A stretch of 14,909 nt of DNA from SIG452 sp045631485 (GTDB taxonomy: Bacteria > Bacillota > Clostridia > UMGS1840): NCBI GenBank assembly GCA_045631485.1, contig JAZQUU010000001.1, positions 1-14,909 of the forward strand. Direction: 5' to 3'. Every line of letters starts with the position of its first letter. The stretch's first letter is position 1. Under the pieces are notes generated by a model. It searched no databases. It worked only from the letters and a program-made list of their open reading frames with translations, and had not been told where the DNA came from. A program made the position numbers and the translations under genes. Below, one piece after another: positions 6,244 to 14,805 of the stretch.

Positions 6244-7440
6244 ATGAGAAAACAGTTTATAACGTTTATTACAGTATTGTTGATTATATTTTCAACTTGT
6301 GTTTATGGAACAACTCAGGAAATTCAGAATGATATAGATTTTTCTGTGGTAATCAATGATAAAGAAACAGGGGAGACTTCCCTGGTTTTAAACAATACTC
6401 ATTATGTTCCTTTAAGAAGTGTATTTGAAGAGTTGGGTGCGTTGATTTATTACAGAAATTCTGACCGTCAGATTCTTGCATTATCTCGTGACGGAGATAC
6501 GATTCGCCATTGTGTTGGTTCAAATGTTGCGACGGTTAACGGCGAAGAACATACATTTGAAAATGTTTCTGTACTGGAAAATTCACAGACATACATACCA
6601 ATCGAGATGATTGTTACTGCATTTTGTCCGGATGGGATTTTTTATGAAAATCAGCAGCTTAACATACAAAAATTCTTTTTTCATAATGATTATCACAACA
6701 TTGTTAAAGAGGTTACAGATGCCTCTCAATACAGTAATTTTAATCCTGAAAAATTCCAAAGATACATTAGCTATCATATTAAAAAGCCTGCTTACAGTAT
6801 GCAGGAGATTTTGTTTCGGGTAAATCTTGGATTGGATTATCCGTTTTATGAAAATATTGTTACCATTGAGAACCCCTACGAACTTCAGGTATTGGTGAAT
6901 AAATATCATCAATTACCGAAAAATTTCACCCAATATAATCTGGTAAATATGGCGAGAGAATATACCGTGAATGACGGAAAAGAATATTTGCTTGCAGGGG
7001 TTGCCTATGAAAAATATGTGGAAATGGCAGATGCAGCAAAACGTGACGGCGTTTCTATGAAAGTTGTTTCGGCGTACAGAACTGAATCTTATCAGGGTGG
7101 CTTATATAATAACAAATTACGTGCAACGGGCAGGGTAAATGCTGATAATTATTCAGCAAGACCCGGTCATTCCGAACATCAGACGGGACTGGCTGTGGAT
7201 ATCAATTCCACCTATGTATCCTTTGAAAACTCTGCTGCATACCGATGGTTACAAAATCATGCTCATGAGTATGGTTTTATTATGAGATACCCCAAAGGAA
7301 AAGAGTGGATTACCGGATATTCTTATGAACCGTGGCATTATCGTTATGTTGGTTCCGATGCTGCAACTGTTATTCGGGAAGAAGGTATTACATACGAAGA
7401 GTATTATGTGAAATATGTCTTGGTAAATGAATTCAAATAA
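6244..7440 (+). CDS. Secreted VanY-type D-alanyl-D-alanine carboxypeptidase with N-terminal stalk domain
   Basis: This is a 398-residue exported peptidase expected to trim the terminal D-Ala from cell-wall stem peptides. A signal peptide covers about residues 1-22, with cleavage probably after VYG. Residues 32-143 match a copper amine oxidase N-terminal-like (stalk) domain: VVINDK, YVPLRSVFEELGA, then a second YIPIEMI unit. This domain is common in clostridial surface proteins and probably does not bind copper. The C-terminal half (about 240-370) is a LAS-type zinc peptidase with S-x-H-x6-D: His312 and Asp319 in SEHQTGLAVDI, then EPWH with Glu362 and zinc ligand His365. Thus both zinc and catalytic residues are intact. 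GGAG 8 nt before the ATG sets the start. It is a single-gene unit. Vancomycin resistance cannot be inferred: no vanHAX or vanRS genes are near. Confidence 0.92.
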   Translation: MRKQFITFITVLLIIFSTCVYGTTQEIQNDIDFSVVINDKETGETSLVLNNTHYVPLRSVFEELGALIYYRNSDRQILALSRDGDTIRHCVGSNVATVNGEEHTFENVSVLENSQTYIPIEMIVTAFCPDGIFYENQQLNIQKFFFHNDYHNIVKEVTDASQYSNFNPEKFQRYISYHIKKPAYSMQEILFRVNLGLDYPFYENIVTIENPYELQVLVNKYHQLPKNFTQYNLVNMAREYTVNDGKEYLLAGVAYEKYVEMADAAKRDGVSMKVVSAYRTESYQGGLYNNKLRATGRVNADNYSARPGHSEHQTGLAVDINSTYVSFENSAAYRWLQNHAHEYGFIMRYPKGKEWITGYSYEPWHYRYVGSDAATVIREEGITYEEYYVKYVLVNEFK

Positions 7441-7449
7441 AATATCTTT

Positions 7450-7493
7450 ATAATAAAACAAGAAGCACCGCACGGTGCTTCTTGTTTTATTAT
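7450..7493. terminator. Bidirectional intrinsic terminator between convergent genes
   Basis: A stem of 20 consecutive base pairs (7450-7469 with 7474-7493) surrounds loop gcac. The GC core is flanked by A-runs on the left and T-runs on the right, so it can stop transcription from both strands: the VanY-type gene (+) and the addB-addA operon (-). Confidence 0.92.
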
Positions 7494-7507
7494 TGTGGAT
7501 AAATAAT

Positions 7508-7536
7508 CTGATCGCAATTTTTGATTGCGTTATCAG
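7508..7536 (-). terminator. Second hairpin after the TSCPD protein gene
   Basis: Arms ctgatcgcaat (7508-7518) and attgcg-tt-atcag (7524-7536) pair over 11 bp with a 2-nt bulge and 5-nt loop. On the minus strand it directly follows the small gene, and the T-run after it is weak (attattt). It may act together with the stronger hairpin beyond it. Confidence 0.5.
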
Positions 7537-7542
7537 AGGTTC

Positions 7543-7788
7543 TTATTGAATTGCTTCCTTTAAGGCTTTTGCAAGTTGATCGGGACAGGAGGTTCCTTTT
7601 CCCGTACAATCAATTCCTTCTAATCTGCGGATGGCATCTTTAACCGGAAAGCCTTCCATTAACCGTGAAATACCTTGGGTATTTCCGTGGCATCCTCCCG
7701 TAAATTTCACAGAGGTGATAATTCCGTCGGTAATTTCAAGGTCAATTTTGCGGGAGCAAACGCCTTTTGGATAGTAAGTATATTGCAT
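7543..7788 (-). CDS. TSCPD-domain small protein (TIGR03905 family)
   Basis: This 81-residue protein matches what I know of the TIGR03905 family of small TSCPD-domain proteins. The signature TSCPDQLAKAL is at residues 67-77, preceded by a cysteine-containing GGCHGNTQGISRLMEG block (31-46) and CSRKIDLEI. Four cysteines (11, 33, 61 and 69) could bind a metal or be redox-active. A similar TSCPD domain occurs at the C terminus of some ribonucleotide reductases, but the function of the free small protein is not established. The start is supported by AAAGGA about 8 nt upstream. It lies 24 bp after addA on the same strand and is probably the last gene of the addB-addA transcript. A nucleotide-metabolism role is inference only. 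Confidence 0.88.
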   Translation of the reverse strand: MQYTYYPKGVCSRKIDLEITDGIITSVKFTGGCHGNTQGISRLMEGFPVKDAIRRLEGIDCTGKGTSCPDQLAKALKEAIQ

Positions 7789-7812
7789 AGTGCTTGTCCT
7801 TTCTGAATCAAT

Positions 7813-10800
7813 TTAAAATTGGATAACATTTTGATTTTGGGTAGTATAGATAACTTTCTTTGCTACCTTTTTCTGCTCGATTTTTTCCAAAGCGTATCCG
7901 TATAGTTCCAATTGCTTTTGATAATTTTTACGGATTTTTTCCTCGTTGGGATTACGATCTGTTTTAAAATCCAGCAACGTAATTTCATCATCCTTGATAA
8001 AATAACAGTCGCAAATCCCCTGCAGAAGAATAACATCATCGGAATCTACGGGATATATCATCTTTGCAGGAACCCGTACCAAAAATGATTTTTCACGATA
8101 AATAACATCGGAAGAAAGCAACTCTTTTGCTAACTCGGTTTGGAAAAAGAGTTCCATATTTGTTAGGACTTCCTCGGTATATTCTCGTTCGCCCGCCTGA
8201 GAAGCTGCGTTTTTAATTGTCTCAGCAACCGATTGTCCTTGTTTGATAGCATCTAAGTCTGTTAATTCAAAAACTTTGTGGAAATAGGTTCCGTATTCAC
8301 TTTGGGAGTAACCAATCTCCATGGAATCAAGGTCAGATAAGCGCAAATTCACAGGAGGAGCTTCCGTTTTTGACAAACGGTTTGCTTCGGTTACAGCCAC
8401 CTTGGTGGGCAGAGTTGTGCGATAAGAATGATGGTAGGGAAGAAACAGATGTTCCGCTTCAAAGGAAATTTCCGGCAGTTCTTCTTGCTGCTCGGTTTGT
8501 GTAGCAGGTTCTAAGTCTATTTCATCACCTAAAATTGTTAATTCGAATTCTTTTTTTTCAAAAATGCACGGCATAATCCATTCCGAAAAGCTTCCTGCAC
8601 GAAGTAATTTTCCTTTTGTGATACCACCGGCTTGCAAACCAACATCCCATTGTTCTGTTTTTTTCTCAATGTTTGGAATGGTAGCCGTTAAAATCAGTTT
8701 TTCTTTTGCACGGGTCATTGCCACATATAAAATACGGAGTTCTTCGCTTAGACTGTCTTCTTTTGAAGCACTGAGAATCGCTTGTTTGGTTAATGTGGGA
8801 TAATAAAAACGTTTATCCTTATCGATATAATTAGCGCCGATTCCGTATTCGGGATGAAACACAACCTGCTGCTTTGCATCTTCCCGATTAAATTTGGTAC
8901 TGAGCCCTGAAACAAATACAATGGGATACTCCAAGCCTTTGCTTTTATGCATGGTAATGATGCGCACAGCGTTTTCCGGCGGTCTTTCCCGAAAAGCATT
9001 CATTGTCTTCTTGTTTTGCGAAGCATCTTCCAGATGACAAAGAAATCCTTTTAATCCACTGATTTCTGTTTGGTCAAACCGATTTGCCGCCTGATAGAAT
9101 AAATCAAGATTTTCCATTCGCTGCTCAGGATTCTGATAAACGCAAAACAATTCTTTTAAATGAAAATCATAATACAGTTTTTTTAAAAGAACGGAAATTT
9201 TTTTACTGTAAGCAATGTTTTTACATTCTTGTAAAAAGTTCAAGACGTTTTGCGCATCGGATGATTTGGATTCCTGCAGCGCATAACAAAATGGCTTTGT
9301 AGGGGCGAGTTCCCGTAAAGATAGGATAGATTCTTCTGTCCAATAAAAAAGAGGGGATTTTAGCAGCGCCAGCAAAGCAAGATCGTCATATGGATTGTCG
9401 ATGGCTTTTAAGATCCCAAGGATTACTTTGATTTCCATTGAATCAAACAGACTTTCTGTGGCATCCATTGTAGCGGGAATTCCGTGCTCGGTTAACGCTT
9501 TATATAAATCATTTGCAAAGGTTTTGATACCACGAACCAAAATGACAATATCGCCGTAGTTTGCAGGACGGGAAGTTTGTGATTTTAAATCATAAACAGG
9601 AAATTTTTCTTCCAAAATCAATTGATGAATTCTTTTGGCGATTGCAAGAGCTTCCTGATTAAAATCTTCCGAATCATCTTCTTCCGATTCTGCTTTGTTG
9701 GATTGTGCGGCAATCAGAACTTCTGTTTTATACTTTGTCTGTTCTGATTTTGGGTAGGAGGCGGTTTGCACCAATGCTTCTTTCGCATAGTCGGTTTTTC
9801 CGGTTTTTAATGTCATTAATTGCAAGAAGACAGTATTTACAGCATCTACCACTTCCGTGCGGCTTCTGAAATTGTTAGATAAATAAATTACCTCATGTTT
9901 ATCATCTGTGTATGTGTTTTGTTTTTCAATAAAAATTTGAGGTTTTGCGTGGCGGAAACCGTAAATGCTTTGTTTAACGTCACCTACCAAAAACACATTT
10001 TCGCCGTTTCGGGAAATCAGATTAAAAATATAATCCTGCACATCATTGGTATCTTGATATTCATCAATTAAAATTTCATAGAATCGTTCTCGGTAACTTT
10101 TTGCAATTTCGGAAGGGTTTCCGCTTTCATCGGAAAAAATCTTCAATGTGAAATGCTCAAAATCGGAAAAATCCACAATACCGCGTTTATATTTTTCTGC
10201 CTGATATCGATTGGAAAATTCTTTGGTTAACTGAGATAACACAGTGATGAATTTTAAAATTTCCAGGCAGTCGGTTTGTTCTGATTCGATAGAATTGGAA
10301 ATTAAAGGAAGGAATTTTTTCATATCCTCCTTAAAATTTTCACGCAATGTTTTAATAAATGTGTTATCGGTTCCTTTTTTTACGCCCTTCGGTCTGAAGG
10401 TGGCAAATTCAAATGATAAAATTTCAGATTGAATTGTTCGTAAATCCGAATCGTGACATAGCTTTTGTAATTTTCTGATAAACAGAAGTTCTGAAGAAAA
10501 AATTTCCTGATAAGGAATCAATTCCGGTCGAGTATCAATTTCTAAAAGTGCGCGCAAATAACCTGCCTCATTTTCATCCAGAAGTTCTTTCAGACGGTTT
10601 ATGATGATTTCTGCATAGATGGAATGAGTAAAGTCTTTGGTTGCCTGTGTAGCCTGAGATAAGCATTTTTGAAAGTATTCATCAGGGTTTGCCAAAGAAG
10701 AAGTGAAGTGGTAATAACTTAAAATCATTGTTACGATTTTCTGGTCATCACGACCATAACCGTAGGTATCAGCCATATCCAGAAAATCGGTGTCATCTTC

Positions 10801-11244
10801 TGAATATTTATCTTCAATCAATTCTGCAATACACCGTTGTTTTAAAATTGCGGTTTCAGTTTCATCGGCAATCCGAAAATTAACGGGGAAATCAATCATA
10901 TTGATATTTTGTTTGATGACATTCAAACAAAATCCGTGCATGGTTTGGATATTGGCATTCGGCAATAACAACAACTGACGTTTTAATCGTTTGTCTGATG
11001 GGTTTTCTGCGATTTTAGCCATAATTGCCTGATAAATTTTATCCTTCATTTCCGCCGCCGCAGCATTTGTAAACGTTACCACTAATAATCTGTCGATATC
11101 AGGACCGTTTCTATCACAGATCATTTCAATGATACGCTGAACCAACACTGCGGTTTTACCGCTGCCTGCAGCTGCAGAGACCAGCAGAGACTTGTTTACG
11201 GTTTTAATTGCCTTTTTTTGGGCGGTAGTATATTCAATTGCCAT
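7813..11244 (-). CDS. addA: ATP-dependent helicase/nuclease subunit A (AddA)
   Basis: AddA is the SF1A helicase motor and one of two nucleases of the AddAB complex, which resects double-strand breaks and loads the recombinase. The 1143-residue product begins MAIEYTTAQ. The Q motif is at Gln9, Walker A AAAGSGKT at 24-31, motif II DEYQDTN at 394-400, motif III GDVKQSIYGFR at 421-431, and later helicase motifs HKSKGLEYP (766-774) and LYVAMTRA (839-846). The C-terminal RecB-type nuclease is intact: His989, Asp1079, Asp1092 and Lys1094 in LDFKTD, and QLELY at 1111-1115. The start at 11244 has AGGTG at 11251-11255 and overlaps the addB stop by 11 bp. The longer open frame adds 57 residues lying wholly within addB and unlike the family. 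An acidic linker sits near residues 517-530. Confidence 0.97.
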   Translation of the reverse strand: MAIEYTTAQKKAIKTVNKSLLVSAAAGSGKTAVLVQRIIEMICDRNGPDIDRLLVVTFTNAAAAEMKDKIYQAIMAKIAENPSDKRLKRQLLLLPNANIQTMHGFCLNVIKQNINMIDFPVNFRIADETETAILKQRCIAELIEDKYSEDDTDFLDMADTYGYGRDDQKIVTMILSYYHFTSSLANPDEYFQKCLSQATQATKDFTHSIYAEIIINRLKELLDENEAGYLRALLEIDTRPELIPYQEIFSSELLFIRKLQKLCHDSDLRTIQSEILSFEFATFRPKGVKKGTDNTFIKTLRENFKEDMKKFLPLISNSIESEQTDCLEILKFITVLSQLTKEFSNRYQAEKYKRGIVDFSDFEHFTLKIFSDESGNPSEIAKSYRERFYEILIDEYQDTNDVQDYIFNLISRNGENVFLVGDVKQSIYGFRHAKPQIFIEKQNTYTDDKHEVIYLSNNFRSRTEVVDAVNTVFLQLMTLKTGKTDYAKEALVQTASYPKSEQTKYKTEVLIAAQSNKAESEEDDSEDFNQEALAIAKRIHQLILEEKFPVYDLKSQTSRPANYGDIVILVRGIKTFANDLYKALTEHGIPATMDATESLFDSMEIKVILGILKAIDNPYDDLALLALLKSPLFYWTEESILSLRELAPTKPFCYALQESKSSDAQNVLNFLQECKNIAYSKKISVLLKKLYYDFHLKELFCVYQNPEQRMENLDLFYQAANRFDQTEISGLKGFLCHLEDASQNKKTMNAFRERPPENAVRIITMHKSKGLEYPIVFVSGLSTKFNREDAKQQVVFHPEYGIGANYIDKDKRFYYPTLTKQAILSASKEDSLSEELRILYVAMTRAKEKLILTATIPNIEKKTEQWDVGLQAGGITKGKLLRAGSFSEWIMPCIFEKKEFELTILGDEIDLEPATQTEQQEELPEISFEAEHLFLPYHHSYRTTLPTKVAVTEANRLSKTEAPPVNLRLSDLDSMEIGYSQSEYGTYFHKVFELTDLDAIKQGQSVAETIKNAASQAGEREYTEEVLTNMELFFQTELAKELLSSDVIYREKSFLVRVPAKMIYPVDSDDVILLQGICDCYFIKDDEITLLDFKTDRNPNEEKIRKNYQKQLELYGYALEKIEQKKVAKKVIYTTQNQNVIQF

Positions 11245-14200
11245 TTTCTGCACCTGCCTTTTCTTTGGATTTTGGTTGGAAATAATCGTCCTTGGAAAGC
11301 TTTTCAACATAGTGATACGGATGCATTTTGCTGTCAAACATACAGATTCCGCCATAGGGACAATAATCACATGCAGTTTTGGGACCGTATCGGTACGGTT
11401 TGATGGCGATATCACCGCTCAGCATGGTTTCACCAATTGATTTTAGCGTGTTTTCGCAATCGTTTAATAATCGGTTGAATTCTTCCAAAAACAGAAAATT
11501 TTTCAAACTGTACTGACCGTCTTTATTTACTTTAATGTCTGTAATAGCAGATTGATAGGAGGTTTCTTCTCCCAGGTGACGGTCAATTGCGCGAATCAAG
11601 GAATCGTCGTTTAACACAAGGCCTTTCATTGTGAATTTTTTACGGAGTTCTTGTTCGCTTTCATCGGATGCGGGGCGTTCTTTAAACGAAATAAGTTCGT
11701 CATTAAAGCTGGTGTAAAATGCAGCTCCGGGCAAAATTTCACCTGCAAAATCCAGATACTCTCCGCCGTTTTTGATAACAGCACGTAAGTAGGTGAGAAG
11801 CTGCAACTGAATACCTTCCTTGATAAATGCAAAATCAAATTTCTTTTCGCTTGATTTATAGTCAATGATTCTCACGTATAATCTGTCACCTAAATCAACC
11901 GCATCAAAACGGTCAATTTTTCCGTATAATTGCATAATCGAGCCATCTTCCAGTTGAATGGTTAAAGGCGGAATGTCATCACCGATGGAAACTTCGTATC
12001 CTATTGGCAGAAAATCGCCTTCCTGAAAATGCTCCTTGATAAAAGCGATTGCACGCTTTAGCAGACGTTTAATTTTCTGAATCAGATATTTGGTTCTCGG
12101 ATTAAATAAAGATAAATCAGGAAATGTGCGCATAATTTCACGGGGAACCAATTCCTGTGCTTTTTCTTCAATATAATCATCGGTCAGCTCGTCCCAGCCA
12201 AGATTATCTTTTTTGATTTGCTTGGAAAACATATCAAACAGATTATGCACAATGGAACCTGTTCTTCTCATATCATAGCTGACATCTTCACGTTCACGAA
12301 CACCCAGCATATAATTGACAAAATACATATATCTGCATTTCTGATAGGTTTCCAAACGGGAAACAGAGGTTCCGAGTTGTTTCTGATATTTGGATTCCAG
12401 TATTTTTTTGGAAATCTTTTTATCAGGGGTGTAGTAACCACTGTTTTGCATGGCGTCAATCTGATTCCAGGTATTAAGAAGCTTTTCCTTGTTGGGATTT
12501 AAAAAGAAATCATCAGGGATTTTCTTCGGAGAAAGCTTCTGTTTATACGGATTTTTATAGGACATCAACGCTTTTTCGGAATATTCGGAGATATTCACAT
12601 AAGGAGAATCAAATTCATTAACTTCCTGAAAACTTTTTAAACGATTCCATAAATAACAGGGCATCCGTTTTGCCTGCTCGGATTCTGCCTGATTGCAGCT
12701 AAGATATAAATGTTTTTCTGCCGTCAGAAAAGAGCGGTAAAGCGCTAACGCAGAATCGCAATTTTGAAACAAAGAGGTGGGAAGCTCAATTCCGGTTAAA
12801 TCCAAAATGGTTTCCCGTTCCACATCGGATAAATAAGAATGATTAGAATTAGCTTTCGGCGTCACATTTTCATTCATGCCCACGATAAACACATAAGGGC
12901 AGGAAAGAAGCCGTCCACGCTCGGTATCAGACACGGTGACGGTATCCGATGTATCAGGAACATCTCCTGACTCGTATAATTCCAGCGATTGCTTTAGCAC
13001 CATGTGATAATCTGTCAACGAAATTTTTTCATCGGAAAACAAGACATCAATATTCTTGATTGCCTTTAAAATGGTGTTATATGCTGTTACGGTTTCCTGA
13101 CGAAGCGTTGCTTCCACTTGCTCTAAATAACGTTTTACGGCTTCTTCTAAGCGGATTTCTTCTGCATACGAAACAAACGCTTGACGATAGCTCGCATTTT
13201 TATGAAAATGGGCAAAAACAGTTTTTAAGAAACGGTTATAAATCGTCTCCACTTTGGTTAACTGCAGAGCAAAAAAGTTTTTCTGTTCTTTTAAAAATGA
13301 ACATTTTTGGTTCCATTTTTCAGGATTATATAAATCTTGTTTCTGAATATGGAACCGATGGCACAATTCTTCAAAAATACAAACTTCTTCATGCACATCG
13401 TAAACAGAACACAAGCTTTTTAAATATGCCAAAACATTGTCTTTTTTGTAATCGGAAACTACCATTGCAAATAAATTCAAAAAGATTTTTGCAACGGGAT
13501 TTTCGGTTAACGGCGTTTTTTTATCTAAAAAGCAGGGAATTCCCGCTTCCAAGAAAACTTCTTCGATTTCGTTTTCATAAACAGATAAATCACCGCTTAA
13601 AACGCAGATATCCGAATAAGATGCTCCCTCCGAAACAAGGTGCAACACTTTATCTGCAACAAAACGCACCTCATCCTTTGTATTCTTCGCCAAAGTCAGA
13701 GAATAAGGAACTTTAGGAGGATTCTTCGGGCAAGAATCAAATAAATCCGCATAAAAAGAATTGGATTTATAATTTACATTTGTTTCTATGACCTTCTGAT
13801 TTTGTTTTTTTGCAATTTTAATAAGATGGGAGTATGTCTTGTAAGTGGGGAAAAACAGTTCTCCCGGTGATTTTGGTTCGGTATCATCAAGCAGCAGCGT
13901 AACCGTTACGTTTTTTGCATTTTTTAACAGAGCGGAAATGACCAGATATTCAGCAGGGGAAAATTGATTAAAACGGTCAATATACACAGAATATCCTTGG
14001 TAAAGATGTTCTGATTCAATATATCCTGCTAAAGTCTGGAAGCTATCCTCGAAATCACGGAACTTTTCGGAAATAGCTTTTTGATATTCCGAAAGAATAA
14101 AATCCAGATCACAGATTTTTTGGTGTAAAAAAGAACCGTCTTCCAGCTTTTCTTTCATTTCATCCAAAATATCGTGGTCAATTAAATAGCCTTTGCATTC

Positions 14201-14575
14201 TGATAAAATGCTTTTAAAAATTGCCACGGAATCGGGAGTTTGTTTTCTGTTTTTCACCGTGGTTAAGCGTTCGGAATGTTTTCTTAAAATCTGATATAAA
14301 ATCAGATTCTTGATTTCTTCATCAATATAATCCAACTGATTGGGTTGATATTTTTTATTGATTATGTTGGCAAGACGCTTAAAATTAACGGTTTCGGTAA
14401 GATGGGAATAGGTTTCTCCCAAAGTGTCTAAAAGTGCTTTTTCTGCACCAAAAGAAAACTGCTCCGGCACAATATAGAGCACGTTTTCCTTGCAATCTAT
14501 GGATTGTTTCATTTTTTCGGAAAGAAGTGCATTGGAATATTTCAGCTCTTTTCCGTAAAGAATTTCTAAAGCCAT
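11234..14575 (-). CDS. addB: ATP-dependent helicase/nuclease subunit B (AddB)
   Basis: AddB is the second subunit of AddAB; it has an inactivated helicase-like fold implicated in Chi recognition, plus its own nuclease. The 1113-residue product is near the usual size. The iron-sulfur cysteines are all present: Cys747 (YQKCRYMYF) and the C-terminal CDYCPYGGIC (Cys1069, 1072, 1078). The nuclease motif IIDYKSS has Asp905 and Lys907, followed by QLQLLTY. The N terminus has the VPEQFSFGAE block (36-45), but where Bacillus AddB has a GRSGSGKT Walker A, this protein reads YGKELKYSNAL (7-17), so ATP binding there is lost. The start at 14575 has AGGAG 7 nt upstream. The in-frame ATG at 14626 touches the -10 box, ahead of the expected transcript start. 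It is the first gene of the operon. Confidence 0.96.
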   Translation of the reverse strand: MALEILYGKELKYSNALLSEKMKQSIDCKENVLYIVPEQFSFGAEKALLDTLGETYSHLTETVNFKRLANIINKKYQPNQLDYIDEEIKNLILYQILRKHSERLTTVKNRKQTPDSVAIFKSILSECKGYLIDHDILDEMKEKLEDGSFLHQKICDLDFILSEYQKAISEKFRDFEDSFQTLAGYIESEHLYQGYSVYIDRFNQFSPAEYLVISALLKNAKNVTVTLLLDDTEPKSPGELFFPTYKTYSHLIKIAKKQNQKVIETNVNYKSNSFYADLFDSCPKNPPKVPYSLTLAKNTKDEVRFVADKVLHLVSEGASYSDICVLSGDLSVYENEIEEVFLEAGIPCFLDKKTPLTENPVAKIFLNLFAMVVSDYKKDNVLAYLKSLCSVYDVHEEVCIFEELCHRFHIQKQDLYNPEKWNQKCSFLKEQKNFFALQLTKVETIYNRFLKTVFAHFHKNASYRQAFVSYAEEIRLEEAVKRYLEQVEATLRQETVTAYNTILKAIKNIDVLFSDEKISLTDYHMVLKQSLELYESGDVPDTSDTVTVSDTERGRLLSCPYVFIVGMNENVTPKANSNHSYLSDVERETILDLTGIELPTSLFQNCDSALALYRSFLTAEKHLYLSCNQAESEQAKRMPCYLWNRLKSFQEVNEFDSPYVNISEYSEKALMSYKNPYKQKLSPKKIPDDFFLNPNKEKLLNTWNQIDAMQNSGYYTPDKKISKKILESKYQKQLGTSVSRLETYQKCRYMYFVNYMLGVREREDVSYDMRRTGSIVHNLFDMFSKQIKKDNLGWDELTDDYIEEKAQELVPREIMRTFPDLSLFNPRTKYLIQKIKRLLKRAIAFIKEHFQEGDFLPIGYEVSIGDDIPPLTIQLEDGSIMQLYGKIDRFDAVDLGDRLYVRIIDYKSSEKKFDFAFIKEGIQLQLLTYLRAVIKNGGEYLDFAGEILPGAAFYTSFNDELISFKERPASDESEQELRKKFTMKGLVLNDDSLIRAIDRHLGEETSYQSAITDIKVNKDGQYSLKNFLFLEEFNRLLNDCENTLKSIGETMLSGDIAIKPYRYGPKTACDYCPYGGICMFDSKMHPYHYVEKLSKDDYFQPKSKEKAGAENGN

Positions 14576-14626
14576 GGAAATTCTCCTTTTATTTTCAACC
14601 GATTTTTTGGTAATATCTTTCTTCAT

Positions 14627-14655
14627 ATTATAACATTTTTTTCACAAAATTGCAA
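14627..14655 (-). promoter_or_regulatory. SigA-type promoter of the addB-addA operon
   Basis: On the minus strand, TTGCAA (14655-14650) and a perfect TATAAT (14632-14627) are 17 nt apart. The expected start, near 14620, is downstream of the ATG at 14626, which supports the shorter addB product. The leader is about 45 nt. Confidence 0.8.
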
Positions 14656-14698
14656 CAGAAAAATATTCAAAAAATTCTCGAAAAAAACTCAGAAAAAC

Positions 14699-14727
14699 TT
14701 GTTTTCCAAAAAGATGTGTGATATGAT
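14699..14727 (+). promoter_or_regulatory. Divergent promoter for the gene at 14806
   Basis: TTGTTT (14699-14704) and TATGAT (14722-14727) are separated by 17 nt, pointing right, away from addB. The -35 boxes of the two divergent promoters are only about 44 bp apart. The leader of about 70 nt holds a weak dyad, ttgaca (14764-14769) with tgtcga (14777-14782), and two similar 10-mers (14771-14790). Confidence 0.55.
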
Positions 14728-14805
14728 AATAAATAATGATAAATAAAATTTTTTTATCCCGACTTGACACGAACTTTGTCGAATTTTGTGAAAGGAGATG
14801 TTAAT

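Noticed and set aside
6244..7440. Vancomycin resistance locus
   Set aside because: Only a VanY-type peptidase is present; no vanHAX ligase set or vanRS regulators are nearby, and such peptidases are common housekeeping wall enzymes.
11245..11415. 57-residue N-terminal extension of addA
   Set aside because: It lies inside addB, is unlike AddA N termini, and the start at 11244 places the Q motif and Walker A at their usual distances with an AGGTG ribosome binding site.
13060..13716. 218-residue plus-strand open frame
   Set aside because: It is antisense to addB, has no ribosome binding site or recognisable domain, and its composition follows from the opposite frame.
14576..14626. 17-residue N-terminal extension of addB
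   Set aside because: The ATG at 14626 abuts the -10 box and precedes the expected transcript start, while 14575 has a perfectly spaced AGGAG.
14764..14792. TTGACA at 14764 as a promoter -35 box
   Set aside because: No -10-like hexamer lies 16-18 nt downstream; that place is the ribosome binding site region.
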